From the NCBI GenBank assembly GCA_019240395.1, contig JAFAYM010000171.1, positions 1 to 47,070 of the forward strand: 47,070 nt of DNA. The letters run 5' to 3'. The position numbers and the translations under genes are program-made. This DNA is from Acidisphaera sp. Lineage in GTDB: Bacteria; Pseudomonadota; Alphaproteobacteria; Acetobacterales; Acetobacteraceae. The stretch's first letter is position 1, and each line of letters begins with the position of its first letter. The notes under the pieces were generated by a model. That model was not told where the DNA came from, ran no database searches, and saw only the letters and a program-made list of their open reading frames with translations. Shown piece by piece: positions 23,303-30,547 of this stretch.

Positions 23303-24829
23303 CTATTCCACCGGCAGTTCGGTGGTTACGTGGACGAGGGTGACGCCGCGTGCTGCCGCCCGGCCGCGTGCGCCGGCGTAGATCCAGATGGCGACCGCCG
23401 CGGCGACGAGGCCCTGGAACAGCGGCTGCAGGAACCACGGCGTGCCCGGCACGATGAGGCCGCCCCACAGCAGCACCGCCGAAATGACGATGGCGAGGAC
23501 AGCCATCAGCACGAGAAGCGGCGTCCCCTGGCGCATGCGCTCGGCCCAGTCGACGCCGCGGAAGCGCCGGTTGAAGCTGACGTTGAGCGCGCCCAGCGCG
23601 ATGAAGGCGACCATCAGCAGCACGGAGAAGGAGCGAATGACGATGCCGATGGCCCATCCGCCGAAGCAGGACTGCACCAGGAACATTGAGGCAAAGACGG
23701 TGGTGAGCAGCAGCGCCCGGTCCGGCGTCTTGCGCCGCGACGTATGGGTGAAGGAGGCCGGCATGACGTGGTCCTGGGCGAAACCGAAGATCAGCCGGGA
23801 GCAGACCATCATCTGCGGAATGATGGTCTTGCCGACGATGATGGCGACCAGGAAGTTCAGCAGGGTGCCGACGAATTTCGGCGCCACGACGCTGATCAGC
23901 CCGGGCACCGTGGCCAGCCCGGCGGCCTTGCCGCGGATCAGACCGAGGGTCGCCCACCAGGGCACGGCGTGAAACAGCGCGGCGGTGACCGCGGTATAGA
24001 GGATGAGGGCGGAGAACCAGCCGAGGAACAGGCCGCGCGGCACGGTGCGGGACGGGTCGCGCGCCTCGCCGCCGAGCGCCGGCGCGCCGGTCAGCCCGCC
24101 ATAGGCGGCGATGAAGACGAAGGTGACGGCGAGGAAGGCGGCGGCGCTCGGCGCCTGCGCGGTGCCGGGCGGCGCCAGGGAGACGCCAGACTGCGCCTGG
24201 GCGAGCCGGACGAAGGTCGCGGGGTCGGTGGCGAAGCCGTAGCCGACGACGACGATGACGACGGCGATGATCAGCGCGGCCAGGCCGATGACCAGGCGTC
24301 CGTAGATGTGCACGCCGGCGATGTGGGCGGCGAAGAACGCCCAGAGCAGGACCAGTCCGAGCAGGAGGTGACCGATCGGGTTGAGCAGCACGGCGCCCGC
24401 CGGCACGCCGGCGCCGACGAAGGCCTGGGCGAGGAAGGTGCTGAAGACGAAGGCGATGAAGCCCATCGCCGCTGTGAGGCCCACCCAGTCGAGAAAGCAG
24501 AGCACGAAACTGACGGGCAGGCTGAGCGCCCGGCTCATCCAGACATAGACCGAGCCGGCGCGCGACATCACCGCGGAGAAGCGCATGTAGAGGAAGACTT
24601 TGGGGATCAGCATGAGCCCGGCGGTGAGCATCGCCCAGGGCACGAGGTCCTGGATGCCGGGATAGACGCCGAGGCTGTTGGTCGAGGCGTAATTGATGGT
24701 CGCGCCGTATTCGTGGGCGAGCGCGGAGGCGCCGATCGCGGTGATGCCGAGGGTTTTCGCCAGGCGGAAGCGGTCCGGACCCTGGGCGCTCTCCGGTCCG
24801 CTCATGCGCTGCAGCGTTTCGGCGGGCAT
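23303..24829 (-). CDS. APC-superfamily amino acid permease
   Basis: 508 residues from ATG 24829 with GGGAG eleven bases upstream; 11 earlier codons are open but unneeded. About 12 membrane helices. APC features: the first helix region with TLGITAIGASALAHEYGA, the cytoplasmic loop GAPALGGEARDPSRTVPRG, and FAQDHVMPASFTHTSRRKTP. It imports an amino acid or amine by proton or sodium coupling, or by exchange. It is the first gene of the long minus-strand run that continues to 17386, and is divergent from the threonine-synthase-like gene. Confidence 0.87.
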   Translation of the reverse strand: MPAETLQRMSGPESAQGPDRFRLAKTLGITAIGASALAHEYGATINYASTNSLGVYPGIQDLVPWAMLTAGLMLIPKVFLYMRFSAVMSRAGSVYVWMSRALSLPVSFVLCFLDWVGLTAAMGFIAFVFSTFLAQAFVGAGVPAGAVLLNPIGHLLLGLVLLWAFFAAHIAGVHIYGRLVIGLAALIIAVVIVVVGYGFATDPATFVRLAQAQSGVSLAPPGTAQAPSAAAFLAVTFVFIAAYGGLTGAPALGGEARDPSRTVPRGLFLGWFSALILYTAVTAALFHAVPWWATLGLIRGKAAGLATVPGLISVVAPKFVGTLLNFLVAIIVGKTIIPQMMVCSRLIFGFAQDHVMPASFTHTSRRKTPDRALLLTTVFASMFLVQSCFGGWAIGIVIRSFSVLLMVAFIALGALNVSFNRRFRGVDWAERMRQGTPLLVLMAVLAIVISAVLLWGGLIVPGTPWFLQPLFQGLVAAAVAIWIYAGARGRAAARGVTLVHVTTELPVE

Positions 24830-24921
24830 TGTGTCGCGTCTCCCTGACGGCCACGGTAGCACCAGCTTGGACCGGATTCGTTCCGACGAATACCAGTTCT
24901 CGGGCGCGCCGACTCATAACA

Positions 24922-24946
24922 GTCATTCCCGCGAAAGCGGGAATCC
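24922..24946 (+). repeat. Palindromic repeat, family 1 (solo copy)
   Basis: GTCATTCCCGCG, AAAG, CGGGAATCC: the same palindrome as near the first GIY-YIG gene. A second hairpin (CCCCGC/GCGGGG, 24961-24977) follows. Both lie in the 214-base gap between the divergent permease and threonine-synthase-like genes; no nuclease gene is attached. Confidence 0.85.
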
Positions 24947-25043
24947 CTGTGGCGCGTGGACCCCGCTTTCGGCGGGGGTGGCGATAATCGGTGGCGCTCT
25001 GTGGGACCTCGTAGGACAGGTGCTTTAGCCGGGAGGACAAGGA

Positions 25044-26249
25044 ATGGACGGGTTTTCCACCTTCGCCGGACTCGAATGCTCGCGAACCGGCGAACGGGTG
25101 GGCGGGGAGCGGCTGGTCAATCTCAGCCCCGCCGGGGCCCCGCTGCTGGCGGTGTACGATGTCGGGCGCGCCGCGGCGACGATGCGCCGGGACGCGATGG
25201 CCGGCCGGCCGCCGACGATGTGGCGCTACCACGAAATGCTGCCCGCCCCGGCGCCCGACTGCATCGTCAGCCTGGGCGAGGGCATGACCCCGCTCCTGCC
25301 GGTGCCGCGGCTCGGGCAGAGGCTCGGCCTGACGCGGCTGGCGATCAAGGACGAGGGCGGCAATCCGACCGGCAGCTTCAAGGCGCGCGGCCTGTCGGCG
25401 GCGGTGACCATGGCGCGGCTGCTGGGAGCGGAAAGCCTGGCGATGCCCTCAGCCGGCAATGCCGGCGGCGCGCTGGCCGCCTACGCCGCCCGTGCGGGGC
25501 TGGCGGCGCATATCTTCATCCCCGCCGACGCGCCGCTCTCCAACCGTGCCGAGGCGCTGCTCGCCGGGGCGGAGGTGACGCTGGTGCGCGGCTTCCTCGA
25601 CGATTGCGGCGTCGTCGCGGGGCAGCGGGCGCGCCAGGCCGGCTGGTTCGACGTGTCCACCTTCAAGGAGCCGTATCGGGTCGAAGGCAAGAAGACCATG
25701 GCCTACGAACTCGTCGAGCAGATGGGCGGGGAGGTGCCCGACGTGATCGTCTATCCCACGGGCGGGGGAACCGGGCTGGTCGGCATGTGGCGGGCGTTCG
25801 GCGAGATGCAGGCGCTCGGCTGGATCGGCGAGCGCCGGCCGCGGCTGATCAGCGTGCAGGCGGAGGGATGCGCGCCCCTGGTTCGCGCCTTCGCCGCCGG
25901 CGCCGCGGAAAGCCTGCCGTGGTCGCAGCCGACCACCCGCGTGGGCGGCCTGCGGGCGCCGCGGGTGCTGGCGGATTTCCTGTGCCTGCAGGCGATCCGC
26001 GCGAGCGGCGGCACCGCGATCGCGGTGCCTGACGAAGCGATGTTCGCGGCGCAGCGTGAGGCCGGTCGCGCGGAGGGGATCGGTCTATGCCCGGAGGGCG
26101 GCGCCTGCGTCGCGGCGCTGCGCCTGCTCGTCGAGCGTGGAGAAGTGGGCCGGGACGAGCGGATCGTCGTCTTCAACACGGCTTCTGCCGCGAAATACGT
26201 CGAGATGCTGGCGACCGAGGCCCCGGTGATCGATCCGCCGCCGCGGTGA
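25044..26249 (+). CDS. Threonine synthase-like PLP enzyme
   Basis: 401 residues. ATG preceded by GGGAGGACAAGGA. Fold-type II PLP enzyme: SLGEGMTPLLPVPRL, DEGGNPTGSFKARG with Lys113 as the PLP lysine, the Ser/Asn loop MPSAGNAGGALAAYAA, IVYPTGGGTGLVGMW for the phosphate cup, and ICP-type end VFNTASAAKY. Threonine synthases make threonine from O-phosphohomoserine; close relatives are 2,3-diaminopropionate or threonine lyases. The N-terminal zinc-ribbon-like segment of this subgroup has only one Cys (LECSRTGE). It stands apart from thrA/thrB and beside a catabolic cluster, so a degradative role is possible. Confidence 0.8.
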   Translation: MDGFSTFAGLECSRTGERVGGERLVNLSPAGAPLLAVYDVGRAAATMRRDAMAGRPPTMWRYHEMLPAPAPDCIVSLGEGMTPLLPVPRLGQRLGLTRLAIKDEGGNPTGSFKARGLSAAVTMARLLGAESLAMPSAGNAGGALAAYAARAGLAAHIFIPADAPLSNRAEALLAGAEVTLVRGFLDDCGVVAGQRARQAGWFDVSTFKEPYRVEGKKTMAYELVEQMGGEVPDVIVYPTGGGTGLVGMWRAFGEMQALGWIGERRPRLISVQAEGCAPLVRAFAAGAAESLPWSQPTTRVGGLRAPRVLADFLCLQAIRASGGTAIAVPDEAMFAAQREAGRAEGIGLCPEGGACVAALRLLVERGEVGRDERIVVFNTASAAKYVEMLATEAPVIDPPPR

Positions 26250-26271
26250 GCCGGCCGTGGTGCGGCGGGAA

Positions 26272-26299
26272 CCTTGGCTTAATCCCATGCCGCTAGAGT
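26272..26299 (+). promoter_or_regulatory. Possible promoter of the 75-residue gene
   Basis: CTTGG near 26273-26277 and TAGAGT at 26294-26299 lie about 16 bases apart, 49 bases before the ATG at 26348. The -35 match is poor; offered only as the best candidate in this gap. Confidence 0.3.
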
Positions 26300-26347
26300 G
26301 CCGCAGGAAGCGCCCCAGGCGCGAAGGCGTGGCTAGAAGGGAAGTCG

Positions 26348-26575
26348 ATGGTCGGGCATTGGAACGAGCTCACGGAGGAGCTGCAGCTGCTGCTGTCGCG
26401 AGAGGCGCTGCGCTGGGCCGCCGAGACGATCGCCAATCAGGCGGAGAGCCTGGCCAAGGAGATGGAACTGGGCGGGCTGAGGGACCGCGGCGGGCCGGAT
26501 GCGCTGCGGCTGCTGGCAGGTGTCGTGCGGGTGACCGGCCGGGAGCCGTCGATCGCCCGGCTCCGGTCGGCCTGA
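26348..26575 (+). CDS. Small helical hypothetical protein
   Basis: 75 residues. ATG preceded by AGAAGGGA at a good distance. Predicted almost fully helical, amphipathic and acidic in the first half (ELTEELQLLLSREALRWAAE, IANQAESLAKEMELGG). No family recognised. It is followed 30 bases later by a strong hairpin terminator, which supports it being a real transcription unit. No signal peptide or Cys. Confidence 0.6.
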   Translation: MVGHWNELTEELQLLLSREALRWAAETIANQAESLAKEMELGGLRDRGGPDALRLLAGVVRVTGREPSIARLRSA

Positions 26576-26605
26576 CCGCACGTCCGTCCTTCGCCGAGCC
26601 GGGTG

Positions 26606-26628
26606 AAGGGGGCCGCGCGGCCCCCTTT
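26606..26628. terminator. Bidirectional hairpin terminator
   Basis: AAGGGGGCC (26606-26614) pairs with GGCCCCCTT (26619-26627) around a GCGC loop, with a short T-run after it. It lies between the convergent small gene and the DegP gene and can serve both. A second, bulged hairpin (26641-26666) overlaps the degP stop. Confidence 0.75.
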
Positions 26629-26654
26629 CCCTGAGAAACCAGCCCGGGGAGAAA

Positions 26655-28223
26655 TCAGCCCCGGCTGTCGTCCTGGCTGTTGTCCGGCGCGGCGTGGCCG
26701 ACATTGAGTGCCACGAAACCGGTGTGGCCGTTGTGCATGACGCGCAACGCGACCTCGTGACCGGAGCTGGCGGCGCCGCGGATCGCCGAGACCGCTTCCT
26801 GCGGCGAGCCGACGCTCTTGCTGCCGACCCCCATCACCACATCGCCGGGACGCAGGCCGGCCTGATCGGCGGGCGAGCCGGGCTCGACCTGCGCGATCAC
26901 CGCGCCCTGGGTGTGGGCCGGGAGATCGAGCTGCTCGCGGGTCTGCCGATCGAGCGGGGCAAGGGCGAGGCCGACGGCGGGGCGGCCCGCCTCCTCATCC
27001 TGGCCGGAGCCGCGGCCGAGATCGGCGGTCTGCTCGCTCGGCATGCTCGCCACCGTGGCGGTGACGGTCTGCTCGTTGCCCTCGCGCAACACGGCGAGGC
27101 TGGCCTGGCCGCCGGGCTGGATGCCGGCGATATCCACCGCGAGGTCGCGCGGGTTGGCGACGGCCTGGCCGTTCACCCGCTGGATGACGTCACCGGGCTG
27201 CAAGCCGGCGCGCAGCGCGGGGGAGTCCGGCTGCACGGTGGCGACCAGCGCGCCCTGCGGATTGCCGGCCCTGCTCGGCAGATGCAGGGCGGTGGCGACG
27301 CTCGGGCTGATCTCCTGCGCCTCGACGCCGAGATAGCCGCGGGTGACGTGCCCGGATTTTTCGAGCTGGGCGACGACGGTCCGCACGGTATCCGAGGGGA
27401 TGGCGAAGCCGATCCCGATGCTGCCGCCGGAGGGCGAGAGGATCGCCGTGTTCACGCCGACCACCTTGCCGTCCTGGGTGAACAGCGGGCCGCCGGAGTT
27501 GCCCTGGTTGATTGGCGCATCGACCTGGATGAAGTTGTCGTACGGGCCCTCGCCGATGTCGCGGCCGCGTGCCGAGACGATGCCGGCGGTGACGGTGCCG
27601 CCCAGGCCGAACGGGTTGCCCACGGCGATCACCCACTGGCCGGGCTGCACGTCCGCGGAGTTGCCGAGCCCGATATAGGCCAGGGGGTGGCCGGCATCGA
27701 CCTTCAGCACCGCCAAGTCGGTGCGCGCGTCACGGCCGATCACGCGAGCGGGGAGCTGGGTGCCGTCGGCGAGGGTGACGCTGACCGAGCGGGCGTCCTT
27801 GACCACGTGGTTGTTGGTCACGACCGTGCCGTCGGCGTTGATGATGAAGCCGGAGCCGCGGGCTTCGATAGCGCGCGGGCGCTGCATCTGCATGCCGTTC
27901 GGGCCCATCATGCCGAAGGGGAACGGCAACGGCATGCCCTCGGCCTCGGCCGGGGTGGCGCGCAGCTTGGTGGTTATCGAGACCACCGCGGGCGTCACGC
28001 GGGCGACGAGCGCCGAGAAATCCGGCAGCGCCGCGGCCGGCGCCGCCGGGGCGATCGGCGCACCGGAGTTGACGGCGCTCGCGGTGGCGGCGTCGGCCGC
28101 CATGCCGGCGTGACCGGCGGCATAGCCGCCGAGGGCCGTGCCGGCCAGCAGGACGGCAACCAGCGACAGGCGGGTGCGGCGGCGGCCGTTCGGGTCGCGG
28201 CCGTTCGGATCGATCCCGGGCAT
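26655..28223 (-). CDS. DegP/HtrA-type periplasmic serine protease
   Basis: 522 residues from ATG 28223, chosen because AAGGAG lies six bases upstream; ATG 28226 and 28241 are alternatives. A basic N-terminus and a hydrophobic segment (LSLVAVLLAGTALGGYAAG, 19-37) form a signal anchor or signal peptide. Trypsin-like protease domain with His139 (TNNHVV), Asp169 (RTDLAVL) and Ser243 (GNSGGP), then two PDZ domains starting near GYLGVEAQEISP and GLALAPLDRQTRE. It degrades or refolds damaged envelope proteins in the periplasm. The Met-rich insert at about 97-114 (FPFGMMGPNGMQMQ) matches the LA loop region of DegP. It is convergent with the small gene downstream and has its own promoter region. Confidence 0.92.
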   Translation of the reverse strand: MPGIDPNGRDPNGRRRTRLSLVAVLLAGTALGGYAAGHAGMAADAATASAVNSGAPIAPAAPAAALPDFSALVARVTPAVVSITTKLRATPAEAEGMPLPFPFGMMGPNGMQMQRPRAIEARGSGFIINADGTVVTNNHVVKDARSVSVTLADGTQLPARVIGRDARTDLAVLKVDAGHPLAYIGLGNSADVQPGQWVIAVGNPFGLGGTVTAGIVSARGRDIGEGPYDNFIQVDAPINQGNSGGPLFTQDGKVVGVNTAILSPSGGSIGIGFAIPSDTVRTVVAQLEKSGHVTRGYLGVEAQEISPSVATALHLPSRAGNPQGALVATVQPDSPALRAGLQPGDVIQRVNGQAVANPRDLAVDIAGIQPGGQASLAVLREGNEQTVTATVASMPSEQTADLGRGSGQDEEAGRPAVGLALAPLDRQTREQLDLPAHTQGAVIAQVEPGSPADQAGLRPGDVVMGVGSKSVGSPQEAVSAIRGAASSGHEVALRVMHNGHTGFVALNVGHAAPDNSQDDSRG

Positions 28224-28350
28224 CATGATCTCCTTGTGCATTCTTGTGCCGCGGTCGGTCGGCCCGCCGCGTTTCGGGTTGCGCGGGAGATAGGGGTGCG
28301 AACATGACCGTTCCTCTGGCGCGACGATGAAAGCTCGGTCATGCGCGCCG

Positions 28351-28379
28351 TTGACAACCCCGGCGCGCCCGCAGAAACA
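28351..28379 (+). promoter_or_regulatory. tRNA-Thr promoter
   Basis: A perfect -35 TTGACA (28351-28356) is followed after 17 bases by GAAACA (28374-28379), nine bases before the tRNA. The -10 is weak, but position and the exact -35 fit a stable-RNA promoter. Confidence 0.5.
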
Positions 28380-28387
28380 GGCCGCCG

Positions 28388-28459
28388 GCCGGGTTAGCAC
28401 AGGGGTAGTGCAGCGGTTTTGTAAACCGAAGGCCGGGGGTTCAAATCCCTCACCCGGCA
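28388..28459 (+). tRNA. tRNA-Thr (anticodon UGU)
   Basis: 72 bases. Acceptor stem GCCGGGT pairs with ACCCGGC plus discriminator A; D-arm TAGCACAGGGGTAGTGCA; anticodon loop TTTGTAA gives UGU (reads ACA); T-arm GGGGGTTCAAATCCCTC. CCA is not encoded. The outermost anticodon-stem pair is a mismatch. It stands alone between the divergent degP and DUF2252 genes. Confidence 0.95.
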
Positions 28460-28610
28460 TTATGCTGATCAACGAAGCCGGTGGCTTGGGGGCCGGCTTG
28501 CTGGCCGGCTGCGTCGGGCTCGGCCGCGATACCGGGTAGATGCCGAGGCCGGCGCCCCGCCTTCTGACTTTTATCAGCAGCCTGTCAGGGCAAGCCGCTA
28601 TGCTGTCGTC

Positions 28611-29990
28611 ATGGAAACGAACCCTGCGCCCGGCCCGACGCCATCGGCCGCCCGGACGCCGGACGAGCGCCGTCGCGCCGGGGCGGCGCTGCGGCGCCAC
28701 GTGCCGCGCAGCGCGCAGGGCGCTTGGAAGCCGGCTGCCGATCGGGCCGACCCCATCGCGATCCTCATCGAGCAGGGCAGGAACCGCATCCCGGAGCTGC
28801 TGCCGATCCGCTACGGGCGGATGCGTACCGATCCCTTCGCTTTCCTGCGCGGCGCTGCCGCCGTGATGGCGGCCGACCTGGCACCCACGCCGTCGACCGG
28901 CATCAGCCTGCAGTCCTGCGGCGACGCGCATCTCGCCAATTTCGGTGCCTACGCCTCGCCCGAGGGCGTGCCGGTGTTCGACGTCAACGATTTCGACGAG
29001 ACGCTGCCGGCGCCCTTCGAGTGGGACCTCAAGCGGCTGGCCGCCAGCCTCGTGGTGGCCGCGCGCGTCGCCGGCCAGGGCGAGAAGGCGGCGCGCCGGC
29101 TCGCTCATGCCGCTGCCCGGTCCTACCGCGAGCACATGACGGAGCTGGCGGCGCTCTCGCCGATCGACGCCTGGAACCGGCGCGTCGACCTCGCCCGCGC
29201 CGTCGCCGCCATCGACCGGCCGAAGCTGCGCGATACGGTGGAGAAGCATCTCGCCGCGGTGCTGCGGAGCGGGGCCGGGCATTTCGGCCTTGTCGAGGAG
29301 GCGCACGGCCGGGCGCAGATCCGGCTGAACCCGCCGCTGATCTATCACCTCGGCGAGCACGCCCTGCCGGCGCGCCAGGCCTTCGCTTCCTACGCGCAGA
29401 CCTTGCAGGAGGACCGCCGGGTGCTGCTGGCCCGCCACACGCTGCGCGACGTGGCGTTCAAGGCGGTCGGGGTCGGCAGCGTGGGGACGTTCTGCGCCAT
29501 CGGGCTGCTGACCGCCGGTGACGGCGCGCCGCTGCTGCTGCAGATCAAGGAGGCGCAGGCATCGGTGCTGGCGCCGTGCGCCGGCGCGTCGGCATACGCC
29601 AATCACGGCGAGCGGGTGGTGGTCGGCCAGCGCATGATGCAGGCGGCGAGCGATGTCTTCCTCGGGTGGACGCTGACGCCGATCGACGGGCGGCACTTCT
29701 ATGTCAGGCGCTTGAAGGATGCCCGGCTGGCGGATATCGGCGTCCAGATCGAGGCGGCGCTGCCGTTCTATGCCGGGCTCTGCGGCCGCACCCTGGCCCG
29801 CGCGCACGCCCGCGCCGGCGACCCCGCCCTGGTTGCCGGCTATGCCGGAAAGGGCGACGCCCTGGACGAGGCGATCAGCGCCTTCGCCGTCGCCTATGCC
29901 GACCAGACCGAGAAGGACTGGAAGGCTTTTCTCGCCGCCATCAAGGCCGGCCGCATCACCGCCGCCGAGCCGCAGCCCGCCAGCCACTGA
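28611..29990 (+). CDS. DUF2252 family protein
   Basis: 459 residues. DUF2252 features in order: RRRAGAALRRHVPRSAQG, DPIAILIEQGRNRIPELLPI, RYGRMRTDPFAFLRGAAAVM, the phosphotransferase-like SCGDAHLANFGAY and VFDVNDFDETLPAPFEWDL, then VGVGSVGTFC and YFVRRLKD-type motifs near 360. The G-D-x-H-x-x-N and D-x-D motifs resemble kinase/phosphotransferase catalytic loops, so an ATP-dependent activity is plausible but unproven. No signal peptide. It is soluble and monocistronic. Confidence 0.88.
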   Translation: METNPAPGPTPSAARTPDERRRAGAALRRHVPRSAQGAWKPAADRADPIAILIEQGRNRIPELLPIRYGRMRTDPFAFLRGAAAVMAADLAPTPSTGISLQSCGDAHLANFGAYASPEGVPVFDVNDFDETLPAPFEWDLKRLAASLVVAARVAGQGEKAARRLAHAAARSYREHMTELAALSPIDAWNRRVDLARAVAAIDRPKLRDTVEKHLAAVLRSGAGHFGLVEEAHGRAQIRLNPPLIYHLGEHALPARQAFASYAQTLQEDRRVLLARHTLRDVAFKAVGVGSVGTFCAIGLLTAGDGAPLLLQIKEAQASVLAPCAGASAYANHGERVVVGQRMMQAASDVFLGWTLTPIDGRHFYVRRLKDARLADIGVQIEAALPFYAGLCGRTLARAHARAGDPALVAGYAGKGDALDEAISAFAVAYADQTEKDWKAFLAAIKAGRITAAEPQPASH

Positions 29991-30027
29991 TCACCCGCTG
30001 GAGAGCCTGCCCTGTCCCTTGGAGGGT

Positions 30028-30065
30028 GTCATCGCGAGCCGCCTTTTGGCGGCGTGGCGATCCAG
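30028..30065 (+). repeat. Palindromic repeat, family 3 variant
   Basis: Begins GTCATCGCGAGCC and ends GGCGATCCAG, with a GCCGCC-TTTT-GGCGGC core stem. It is 38 bases long, and both ends match the ends of the other palindromes although its middle is different. Together with 30104-30134 it makes an inverted pair. Confidence 0.75.
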
Positions 30066-30103
30066 GACACTTGGCCCAGGAACACTTCCGCGGCGCGGCG
30101 GCC

Positions 30104-30134
30104 CTGGATTGCTTCGCCTCCGGCTCGCAATGAC
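30104..30134 (-). repeat. Palindromic repeat, family 2 (left of GIY-YIG copy 2)
   Basis: Starts CTGGATTGCTTCGCC and ends GGCTCGCAATGAC. Its reverse complement matches 30460-30490 at 30 of 31 positions. It ends 12 bases before the GIY-YIG start codon. Confidence 0.85.
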
Positions 30135-30146
30135 CAAGAGGGGACG

Positions 30147-30446
30147 ATGAGCCTCCGAGTGCGGCAACCGACCATCTACATCATGGCGAGCGGACGCAAC
30201 GGCACGATCTATGTCGGCGTCACCTCCGACCTCGTCAGGCGCGTGCATTCGCACCGTACTGCTGCCGTACCCGGATTCACCTCCCGCTATGGCTGTAAAC
30301 AACTCGTCTATTTCGAGCTGCACGCCGACATGGCCGCCGCGATCACCCGGGAGAAGCAGCTCAAGGGCGGATCGCGTGCGAAAAAGCTGGCCCTCATCGA
30401 GCGGGACAACCCCACGTGGCGGGACCTCTGGGATGACATCCTTTGA
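30147..30446 (+). CDS. Small GIY-YIG nuclease-domain protein (copy 2)
   Basis: 99 residues from ATG 30147, with GAGGGG just upstream. Domain motifs: TIYIMASGRNGTIYVGVTSD and the basic LVRRVHSHR, then FELHADMAAAITREKQLKG with the catalytic-type Glu in AITREKQLK. It matches copy 1 across the whole domain (RNGTxYVGVTSDLVRRV identical) but diverges in the linker PGFTSRYGCKQ. It ends on its own stop before the right repeat, so it shows the natural C-terminus (WRDLWDDIL) that copy 1 lost. Cytoplasmic; function unknown. Annotation as UvrC would be wrong: only the GIY-YIG domain is present. Confidence 0.87.
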   Translation: MSLRVRQPTIYIMASGRNGTIYVGVTSDLVRRVHSHRTAAVPGFTSRYGCKQLVYFELHADMAAAITREKQLKGGSRAKKLALIERDNPTWRDLWDDIL

Positions 30447-30459
30447 AGCGCATCAATTC

Positions 30460-30490
30460 GTCATTGCGAGCCGAAGGCGAAGCAATCCAG
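30460..30490 (+). repeat. Palindromic repeat, family 2 (right of GIY-YIG copy 2)
   Basis: GTCATTGCGAGCC, GAAG, GGCGAAGCAATCCAG; the inverse of 30104-30134. It lies between the GIY-YIG stop and the end of the GH15 gene. Confidence 0.85.
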
Positions 30491-30547
30491 CGGGTCAGGA
30501 TCGTGAGGTGAGGGGGCTTGCTGCTTCCTCCGCTGACGCTTGACGCC

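Larger units (their letters stand above)
30104..30490 (+). mobile_element. Candidate element: GIY-YIG gene between 31-bp inverted repeats (copy 2)
   Basis: 387 bases. Near-perfect 31-base inverted repeats lie 12 bases before the start and 13 bases after the stop of a single small GIY-YIG gene. This is the compact layout of an insertion element, except that the protein is a nuclease domain with no known transposase fold. No target-site duplication is evident at the outer edges. Confidence 0.5.

Noticed and set aside
23292-25232. Extending the SelA-like gene upstream to one 1027-residue protein
   Set aside because: The added part is the APC permease gene read in another frame. The ATG at 23291 has a proper AGGAG.
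28224-29987. Extending the DegP gene upstream to a 1110-residue protein
   Set aside because: The extension runs through the tRNA-Thr gene and antisense to the DUF2252 gene. The start at 28223 has AAGGAG.
30080-30500. Target-site duplications flanking the second GIY-YIG element
   Set aside because: The bases outside 30104 and 30490 show no convincing direct repeat, so mobility rests only on the inverted ends.
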